Part shown: positions 1 through 4,003 of the stretch, in pieces
Numbering within the stretch: position 1 is the stretch's first letter
Layout of the letters: each line of letters opens with the position of its first letter
DNA from: Thermoplasmatota archaeon
GTDB taxonomy: Archaea > Thermoplasmatota > Thermoplasmata > RBG-16-68-12 > JAGMCJ01
Direction: 5' to 3'
Assembly (NCBI GenBank): GCA_022848825.1
Contig: JAJISH010000259.1
Location: 1 to 5,349 of the forward strand
DNA length: 5,349 nucleotides
The notes under the pieces: generated by a model
What the model saw: only the letters and a program-made list of their open reading frames with translations
Database searches by the model: none
What the model was told of the DNA's origin: nothing
Made by a program: the position numbers and the translations under genes

Positions 1-23
1 CGTCTTTGAATCATAGGGAATAA

Positions 24-28
24 GGGGG
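24..28 (+). promoter_or_regulatory. Shine-Dalgarno-like G run before the hydrolase
   Basis: A run of five G lies 7 bases upstream of the TTG at 36 and just after an in-frame TAA at 21-23. It supports TTG as the true start. Only 35 bases precede the gene in this window, so no promoter can be assigned. Confidence 0.45.
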
Positions 29-35
29 AATCGGG

Positions 36-671
36 TTGGAGATTCGGTGGCACGGACACTCGTGTTTCGAGATTTCGAATGACATCACCATCGTGACTGA
101 TCCTCACGACGGCAGATCCATTGGGATAAGGCAGCCGAACGTCATGGCAGACCTCGTGCTCATATCCCATGACCACTGGGACCACAATTGTGCCCGAATC
201 GTCCGGGGCAATCCCAAGGTCATAGACTCGGACTTCAGCGGCACGGTCAAGGGAGCGAGGATAAGCTCCATCGGGACCTTCCACGACAGGTCCGGTGGCG
301 AGAAGAGTGGGACGAACAACGCCTTCCTCATCGACCTGGACTGTACCAGGTTCTGCCATCTCGGGGACCTCGGGCACGTACCGCCTGAGGACAAGCTCGC
401 CAAGATGAGGGAAGTGGACGTGCTCTTCATCCCCGTCGGGGGCGTCTTCACGATCGGGGACAAGGAGGCCGCGAAAGTGGCCAGGGAACTGCGTCCCAAG
501 GTGTGCGTGCCCATGCACTACCGCATCGGGGGGCTGTCCATGTCAATCGGCCGGGTGGACGACTTCCTCGGGCATTTCCCGGAGGAGCAGATCATCCGCG
601 TCGGGAATCAGGTCTCTTTCGAGCGGGACGACCTTGGCGGGAAGATGAACATCTGGGTATTCTCTCTGTAG
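36..671 (+). CDS. Metallo-beta-lactamase-fold metal-dependent hydrolase (UlaG/COG2220-like)
   Basis: This is a 211-residue single-domain protein, about the usual length for the small UlaG-like branch of the superfamily. The zinc-binding set is visible: H45-x-H47-x-D49-H50 (in SHDHWDHN), H83 in GTFHD, D111 in HLGDLGH, and H161 in PMHYR. These are the expected ligands of a two-metal hydrolase active site. There is no signal peptide or membrane segment, so it should be cytoplasmic. The start is TTG at 36: an in-frame TAA at 21-23 excludes anything further upstream, and a G-rich Shine-Dalgarno lies at 24-28. The substrate cannot be read from sequence; relatives include an ascorbate-6-phosphate lactonase, but most are uncharacterised. 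The gene ends 2 bases from the convergent aIF6 gene, so the neighbours give no functional clue. Confidence 0.9.
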   Translation: MEIRWHGHSCFEISNDITIVTDPHDGRSIGIRQPNVMADLVLISHDHWDHNCARIVRGNPKVIDSDFSGTVKGARISSIGTFHDRSGGEKSGTNNAFLIDLDCTRFCHLGDLGHVPPEDKLAKMREVDVLFIPVGGVFTIGDKEAAKVARELRPKVCVPMHYRIGGLSMSIGRVDDFLGHFPEEQIIRVGNQVSFERDDLGGKMNIWVFSL

Positions 672-673
672 GC

Positions 674-1330
674 TCAGTACAGGACCAGACCTTCCTCTAT
701 TCTCCCGATCTCGATGGGCGTCGTCGCCGCGCCCACTACGGCCCCCTTGCTGTTCGCCACGAGACACGCCCCGATATACGTCGTTCCGTAGTTTGCCGTC
801 GCTATCGTCGCCGGGACCTTGAGCACGTCCTCCAGAACTCCTTTCTCCGCCTCCGTGACGTCGGGGTGGCACAGGACGCCCTTGTTGGTCGCGACCGCCA
901 CCGAGCCGACCGTCTTGAGGCCGGCGATCACGCCCCTGACCACGGGGACCTGGAGCGCGTCCTTGAGCAGCTTCACCGTATTCCTCCCGAAACCGGGGTG
1001 CACCATCGCGCCGTTGTCGTTGCAGAGGATGTTGTTGCCGACGGCGTTCAGCCGGTGGTCTATCTCCACGGGCTTGAGCATCTTCAGTTCATCCAGCTCC
1101 TTGCGGCTCACGAAGTTCGTCACCATGGAACCGTACGAGTTGGAACGTATCAGGGAGCCCAGAATCGTCGAGCCGCCGATTGTGGTGACAACAGCTTCGC
1201 TCTCCAGCGACCTCGAGGCCCTCCTCACTATCTTGGCGGGAACGCTGGGATTGCACACGACGTATCGCTCGCTCGCCGAGCTGAAGACCCCCACGTACGA
1301 ATTGCCAGTGAAATCGAGCTTGCTGATCAA
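674..1330 (-). CDS. eif6: Translation initiation factor aIF6 (ribosome anti-association factor)
   Basis: This 218-residue protein is the archaeal homologue of eIF6, which binds the 50S subunit and blocks premature joining with 30S. The family fold is a five-fold pseudo-repeat (pentein). The repeats show as recurring hydrophobic strand plus glycine/asparagine segments: GNSYVGVF near residue 9, the TIGGSTILGSLI region, GNNILCNDNGAMVHP near the middle, VGSVAVATNKGVLCHP, and TTYIGACLVANSKGAVVG near the C-terminus. The start is TTG at 1330, giving MISKLDF, the expected first strand, with GAGGT four bases upstream. It is the last gene of the rps19e operon, 7 bases after rpl31e, the usual archaeal company for this factor. 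In many euryarchaea the cluster continues with rpl18a/LX, prefoldin alpha and ftsY; here it stops against a convergent gene. Confidence 0.96.
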   Translation of the reverse strand: MISKLDFTGNSYVGVFSSASERYVVCNPSVPAKIVRRASRSLESEAVVTTIGGSTILGSLIRSNSYGSMVTNFVSRKELDELKMLKPVEIDHRLNAVGNNILCNDNGAMVHPGFGRNTVKLLKDALQVPVVRGVIAGLKTVGSVAVATNKGVLCHPDVTEAEKGVLEDVLKVPATIATANYGTTYIGACLVANSKGAVVGAATTPIEIGRIEEGLVLY

Positions 1331-1334
1331 GGTG

Positions 1335-1340
1335 ACCTCA
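1335..1340 (-). promoter_or_regulatory. rpl31e stop / aIF6 Shine-Dalgarno overlap
   Basis: On the minus strand the sequence reads TGAGGTCACC followed by TTG. The TGA stop of rpl31e (1340-1338) shares its GA with the GAGGT ribosome-binding site of aIF6. This supports the unusual TTG start and suggests that a ribosome finishing rpl31e can reinitiate on aIF6. Confidence 0.7.
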
Positions 1341-1607
1341 GCCCTCCGGAAGGGAAATCTCGACGAGACCGTCCTCGAACTTGATGACCCTCACCCGTAT
1401 CTTGGTGGGCGGCTTCTCGATTCCCCGCGCCCACACGGCCTCGTTCACGCGGGCGTCTATCCAGATATCCTCGGGGCCCGCCTTCATGTGCTTCATCACG
1501 TACTCCTTTATCGCCTTCATCGCCCTCGGAGCACGCTTCTTCCTTGGAACGTTGATGACCACCCTCAGCGGGATGGTCATGATCCTCTCATCCTCTTCAT
1601 CAGCCAT
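1338..1607 (-). CDS. rpl31e: Ribosomal protein L31e (eL31)
   Basis: This 89-residue basic protein is the normal length for archaeal eL31, a 50S subunit protein near the exit-tunnel rim. Family signatures are visible: the N-terminal strand IPLRVVINVPRKKRAPRA, a helix AMKAIKEYVMKHM, the core GPEDIWIDARVNEAVWARG at about residues 44-62, then KPPTKIRVRVIKFEDGLVEISLP at the end. The ATG at 1607 is preferred over the internal ATG at codon 10 because AGGTGAT sits just upstream. The gene lies 4 bases after rpl39e and 7 bases before aIF6, an order conserved in many archaeal genomes. Its expression is probably tied to the whole operon. Confidence 0.97.
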   Translation of the reverse strand: MADEEDERIMTIPLRVVINVPRKKRAPRAMKAIKEYVMKHMKAGPEDIWIDARVNEAVWARGIEKPPTKIRVRVIKFEDGLVEISLPEG

Positions 1608-1610
1608 GGG

Positions 1611-1617
1611 ATCACCT
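1611..1617 (-). promoter_or_regulatory. rpl39e stop inside rpl31e Shine-Dalgarno
   Basis: The minus strand reads AGGTGATCCC and then ATG. AGGTGAT is a seven-base match to the archaeal Shine-Dalgarno consensus GGAGGTGAT, and its TGA is the rpl39e stop codon (1614-1612). Stop and ribosome-binding site are therefore the same bases, which strongly suggests translational coupling. Confidence 0.75.
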
Positions 1618-1767
1618 ATTGAGGCGTCCGCGTCTCCAGAGCCTTCTCTTCGGGTGGCGGAGGAACCTTCTGTTCGTCCTCTGGATGACCCACGCGGGGA
1701 CCCTCCGGTTTCTCTTCGTCTCCTTCATCAGCCTGAGCTTCCTTCCGAGGGGTTTGTTCCGTGCCAT
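1612..1767 (-). CDS. rpl39e: Ribosomal protein L39e (eL39)
   Basis: This is a short gene of 51 codons plus TGA, exactly the usual length of eL39, a small very basic protein lining the 50S exit tunnel. I translated it by hand from the minus strand. It begins [20 protein letters not shown], continues with [14 protein letters not shown], and ends with [15 protein letters not shown]. The P-x-W segment and the arginine/lysine-rich tail are diagnostic of the family. It fills the gap between the PDCD5-like gene and rpl31e, starting 1 base after the former and ending 4 bases before the latter. Its start has GGAG five bases upstream. The plus-strand open frames over this stretch are shadows. Confidence 0.97.
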   Translation of the reverse strand: MARNKPLGRKLRLMKETKRNRRVPAWVIQRTNRRFLRHPKRRLWRRGRLNR

Positions 1768-1768
1768 C

Positions 1769-1776
1769 TCATCTCC
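1769..1776 (-). promoter_or_regulatory. PDCD5-like stop within rpl39e Shine-Dalgarno
   Basis: The minus strand reads GGAGATGA, then one G, then ATG. GGAGATGA differs by one base from the consensus GGAGGTGA, and its final TGA is the stop of the PDCD5-like gene. The overlap explains the one-base spacing to rpl39e and implies coupling. Confidence 0.65.
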
Positions 1777-2101
1777 TCTCAATCTTTATCTCTCTCTTCT
1801 TCGGCATGACCTTCCTGAGTATCTCTCTCAGCCCGACATCATCTATGACGGACTTGACCCTTCCCGTCTGAACGAGAGCTATCAGCTGGTTCTCCACTCC
1901 CCGTGCGATGTCCGGGTAGGCGAGTGCGACCCTGCCCATCCTCTCCCTGGCCTCGGGAGTGAGTATCTTCCTCAGTACCGCCTGTCTCTGGCCTTCGATC
2001 TGCGCCGCCTGCTCCTGCTCGATGGCCCTCTGTCCCTGGTCCATCTGGATCTGTTCGAGTCGCTTCTTTCTCAGGGCCTCAAGTTCCTCGTCTTCTTCCA
2101 T
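1769..2101 (-). CDS. PDCD5-like (TFAR19-related) DNA-binding protein
   Basis: This 110-residue protein matches the archaeal PDCD5 family, small helical proteins related to human programmed cell death protein 5 and reported to bind DNA. Family features are visible: an acidic N-terminal helix ([14 protein letters not shown]), a Q/E-rich middle helix at about residues 18-45, the signature [20 protein letters not shown] at 46-65, then [17 protein letters not shown] at 66-82, D87-D88 with LREIL, and a basic tail [10 protein letters not shown]. Its cellular role in Archaea is unclear. It sits between rps19e and rpl39e, a common archaeal arrangement that hints at a link with translation or growth state (inference). 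The ATG at 2101 has GAGGT five bases upstream, overlapping the rps19e stop. Confidence 0.93.
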   Translation of the reverse strand: MEEDEELEALRKKRLEQIQMDQGQRAIEQEQAAQIEGQRQAVLRKILTPEARERMGRVALAYPDIARGVENQLIALVQTGRVKSVIDDVGLREILRKVMPKKREIKIERR

Positions 2102-2106
2102 CTCAG

Positions 2107-2112
2107 ACCTCA
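2107..2112 (-). promoter_or_regulatory. rps19e stop / PDCD5-like Shine-Dalgarno overlap
   Basis: The minus strand reads TGAGGTCTGAG followed by ATG. The TGA stop of rps19e (2112-2110) shares its GA with a GAGGT ribosome-binding site five bases ahead of the PDCD5-like ATG. This is the same design as at the rpl31e/aIF6 junction. Confidence 0.7.
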
Positions 2113-2565
2113 GAGGTACTTCGTGAGTTCAGGTTCGTCCTTTGCCATCTTCTTGAGGATGTCGTGCGAGGCGTTGTCCAGGAGACTCTGCCCGGCGGGG
2201 GAGATGATCCTCCCCTTCTTCTCCACGATGGAGACGTATCCGAGCTCCTCCAGATGCTTCAAGCAGTGCCTGGCCACGGCGCCGCTTCCTGCCCTCGCCT
2301 TGGAGGGCTTTGCCCCCCTGTCCTCCTTCCCGCCGAAGAGGGCCGCCAACCTCTCGGTCCCTATGGGCCCGTCGAGGTAGACCTTCCTGAGCACCGCCGC
2401 CAGCCTCGTGTACCACCAGTCGTCCTGGGCGGGGCTCTTCTCCTTGTGGACTCCCGTCTTCGCGAACGCGCTCCACTCGGGCGGCTGGACCTTGGCCTCT
2501 TTCTTGAACTGTGCAGCGACCTTCTCTATCAGGTGCTCTGCGGGAACGTCATGGGCGGTAGTCAT
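2110..2565 (-). CDS. rps19e: Ribosomal protein S19e (eS19)
   Basis: From the chosen ATG this is a 151-residue protein, the normal archaeal eS19 length; it is a 30S component with a winged-helix-like fold. Signatures (numbered from the ATG): the N-terminal DVPAEHLIEKVA, PPEWSAFAKTGVHKE at 28-42, DWWYTRLAAVLRKVYLDGPI at 49-68, LFGGKEDRGAKPSKARAGSG around 76-95, then CLKHLEELGYV and GRIISPAGQSLLD near the end. The frame also has a TTG at 2574, but a GAGGA at 2579-2575 would touch that codon directly, whereas it lies nine bases from the ATG at 2565. The ATG also gives the typical MTT-x-x-DVPA start. It is the first gene of the operon, behind a TATA-type promoter. Confidence 0.96.
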   Translation of the reverse strand: MTTAHDVPAEHLIEKVAAQFKKEAKVQPPEWSAFAKTGVHKEKSPAQDDWWYTRLAAVLRKVYLDGPIGTERLAALFGGKEDRGAKPSKARAGSGAVARHCLKHLEELGYVSIVEKKGRIISPAGQSLLDNASHDILKKMAKDEPELTKYL

Positions 2566-2574
2566 CGAATCCAA

Positions 2575-2579
2575 TCCTC
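2575..2579 (-). promoter_or_regulatory. Shine-Dalgarno of rps19e
   Basis: GAGGA on the minus strand lies nine bases before the ATG at 2565 and immediately abuts the in-frame TTG at 2574. The spacing decides the start in favour of the ATG. Confidence 0.6.
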
Positions 2580-2605
2580 GCGGAACGAAATAGAACCAAG
2601 GTCTG

Positions 2606-2620
2606 ATATTAAACGTTTCT
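2606..2620 (-). promoter_or_regulatory. TATA/BRE promoter of the rps19e operon
   Basis: On the minus strand the sequence AGAAACG is followed by TTTAATAT (2613-2606), an A/T island in GC-rich DNA. It fits an archaeal TATA box with a purine-rich BRE in front. The usual 25-base distance puts the transcription start near 2584, giving a leader of about 18-20 bases that just contains the GAGGA site at 2579-2575. No other clear promoter is visible within the five-gene operon, so it may drive all five genes. Confidence 0.55.
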
Positions 2621-2677
2621 GTTTCCCGCCAGACCTCCAGTCGTCAGAGCGTCTCCGAGTTCTCGCCTGCGGGGAAC
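2621..2677. repeat. Imperfect inverted repeat between divergent promoters
   Basis: The arms GTTTCCCGC (2621-2629) and GCGGGGAAC (2669-2677) match as an inverted repeat at 8 of 9 positions, separated by 39 bases. They flank the GC-rich centre of the intergenic region and lie between the two candidate TATA boxes. The pair could be an operator or DNA-bend site for both directions, but a single 8/9 match may also be chance. Confidence 0.3.
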
Positions 2678-2683
2678 ATCGTT

Positions 2684-2695
2684 AAGGTTATTATT
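2684..2695 (+). promoter_or_regulatory. Possible TATA/BRE promoter of the ATPase-ubiX unit
   Basis: AAGG followed by TTATTATT is the most A/T-rich stretch upstream of the rightward genes. A 25-base offset gives a transcription start near 2716 and a leader of about ten bases before the ATG at 2727. The only ribosome-binding candidate is GGTTGAT at 2718-2724, which is too close to be convincing, so initiation may be nearly leaderless. Confidence 0.35.
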
Positions 2696-2726
2696 CTCGA
2701 TTCGCATTGGGTATTTGGTTGATTTC

Positions 2727-3440
2727 ATGACCGAACGAATCAAGACCTTTATCGGCGGCCTCGATGAGAGGATGGAAGGCGGGATACCGGACAAGTACCT
2801 CACGCTCGTATGCGGACGGGCGGGGACGATGAAATCAAGCATCGCTTTCAACATCCTCTACCACAACGCCAAGGAGAACGGCCTCAGGGGCGTCTACATC
2901 ACGCTCGAGCAGAACCGCAAGAGCCTCGTGGAGAGCATGGTCCGGATAGGGATGGACCCGCGGAAGATCACGGGGAAGGGCGGCATAGTCGTCGTGGACA
3001 TGGCCCGCCTCCGCAAGGAGCTCGAGGACCAGGGCAAGCAGGCCGAGATAAACTGGCCGCAGTCGATCATCACGACGGTGAACAACTACAAGATGAAGTA
3101 CGGCTGCAACCTGTTCGTGCTCGACTCGCTCGCAGCGCTGTACTCCATCACCGACTTCAAGACGCCAAGGAGCGACGTCTTCATGTTCTTCGACAGGATC
3201 AGGGACCTGGACGTGACAACCTTCCTCGTCTCGGAGATGCTCGACCCGGACAAGCAGCTCTTTGGCCAGTACGGCGTCGAGGATTTCCTTGCGGACGGCA
3301 TCTTCCATCTGGACATGCAGAGGGACGAGAGGAACGTGAACCTCTTCCTGAGCGTCGTGAAGATGAGGATGACCAAGCACGACAGGGCGTACTATCCCGT
3401 CATCGTTGACAAGGAAGGCTTCGAGATAGTCACGCAGTAG
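2727..3440 (+). CDS. Single-domain KaiC/Rad55-like RecA-superfamily ATPase
   Basis: From the ATG at 2727 this is a 237-residue protein, the size of one KaiC domain. The opening FIGGLDERMEGGIPDKYLTLV is the family's typical lead-in. The P-loop is GRAGTMKSS (residues 30-38), in which Met35 replaces the glycine that normally precedes the lysine. E61 in ITLEQN occupies the position of the KaiC catalytic glutamate pair, with the second acid replaced by Q62. Walker B is LFVLDSLAAL, with D133. Near the C-terminus, VVKMRMTKHDR (K212, R214) resembles the inter-subunit ATP-contact strand of KaiC, suggesting oligomers. No membrane segment is present. Archaeal members are thought to act in signalling or regulation; the partner is unknown. 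A TTG at 2715 would add four residues. ubiX follows after 5 bases. Confidence 0.85.
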   Translation: MTERIKTFIGGLDERMEGGIPDKYLTLVCGRAGTMKSSIAFNILYHNAKENGLRGVYITLEQNRKSLVESMVRIGMDPRKITGKGGIVVVDMARLRKELEDQGKQAEINWPQSIITTVNNYKMKYGCNLFVLDSLAALYSITDFKTPRSDVFMFFDRIRDLDVTTFLVSEMLDPDKQLFGQYGVEDFLADGIFHLDMQRDERNVNLFLSVVKMRMTKHDRAYYPVIVDKEGFEIVTQ

Positions 3441-3445
3441 CTCTC

Positions 3446-3988
3446 ATGAGGATAATCATCGCCGTCACGGGCGCATCCGGCATGCCGTACGCCACGACCC
3501 TTCTGAGGGAGCTCGAGGCCGAGAAGCACCTCATAGTCTCCGAGAACGCCGTCAAGGTCATCGAGCTGGAGTCCGACATCGGCCTGGAGGAGATGAGAGC
3601 CCTGGCGGACCACGTGCACGACCCTGCCGACATGACGGCCCCCATGGCCTCCGGCAGCGCGAGGTTCGATGCGATGGTCATCGTCCCCTGCTCCATGTCC
3701 ACCCTCTCGAAGATAGCGTGCGGGATCGCCGACAATCTGATATGCAGGACCGCCCAGGTGTTCCTCAAGGAGAGGAGGAGGCTCGTTCTCGTTCCCCGCG
3801 AGACGCCGCTGAGCTCGATCCACCTGGAGAACATGAAGAGGCTGTCGGACTGCGGTGCCACCGTCCTGGCAGCGATGCCCGCATTCTACACGAGGCCGTC
3901 AACGGTGGCGGACATGGTGAACTTCGTCGTCGCCAGGATCCTGGACAACCTCGGCGTCGAGCACGAGCTCTGCGAACCGTGGGAATGA
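3446..3988 (+). CDS. ubiX: UbiX-like flavin prenyltransferase
   Basis: This 180-residue flavoprotein is slightly shorter than typical UbiX. UbiX joins a dimethylallyl group to FMN to make prenyl-FMN, the cofactor of UbiD-type decarboxylases. Visible motifs: the FMN-binding GASG at residues 9-12 after the first strand MRIIIAV, SGS at 69-71, PCSMSTLSKIACGIADNL at 81-98, K108, the conserved PRETPL with R118-E119, and AFYTRP with Y148. These correspond to known active-site residues of bacterial UbiX. No good Shine-Dalgarno precedes the ATG and the gap from the ATPase stop is 5 bases, so it is probably translated by coupling. No ubiD is visible. In archaea with the modified mevalonate pathway, prenyl-FMN serves a UbiD-like anhydromevalonate phosphate decarboxylase, so a lipid role is plausible (inference). 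Confidence 0.93.
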   Translation: MRIIIAVTGASGMPYATTLLRELEAEKHLIVSENAVKVIELESDIGLEEMRALADHVHDPADMTAPMASGSARFDAMVIVPCSMSTLSKIACGIADNLICRTAQVFLKERRRLVLVPRETPLSSIHLENMKRLSDCGATVLAAMPAFYTRPSTVADMVNFVVARILDNLGVEHELCEPWE

Positions 3989-4003
3989 AAAAGGGGACCG
4001 CGT

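Noticed and set aside
1..35. End of an upstream gene at the left edge
   Set aside because: All three plus frames hit a stop within 23 bases and no family can be recognised in so few codons.
503..1384. Long plus-strand open frame of 293 codons opposite aIF6
   Set aside because: It overlaps the convincing hydrolase and aIF6 genes; its translation is rich in R, H, P and D with no recognisable motif, typical of an antisense shadow in GC-rich DNA.
1619..2380. Plus-strand open frame of 253 codons opposite rpl39e, the PDCD5-like gene and rps19e
   Set aside because: The opposite strand encodes three well-supported conserved proteins with their own ribosome-binding sites; the leucine- and serine-rich translation is the complement of their Lys/Arg/Glu codons.
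2566..2574. TTG at 2574 as the start of rps19e (three extra residues)
   Set aside because: The GAGGA site directly touches this TTG, leaving no spacing, whereas it lies nine bases from the ATG at 2565.
2715..2726. TTG at 2715 as the start of the KaiC-like ATPase
   Set aside because: It adds only four residues without conserved features and has no ribosome-binding site; the ATG at 2727 is the simpler choice, though not proven.
3989..4003. Possible terminator between ubiX and the convergent membrane protein gene
   Set aside because: The 15 bases contain a short A run and GGGG but no hairpin and no T-run on the plus strand; too little to call.
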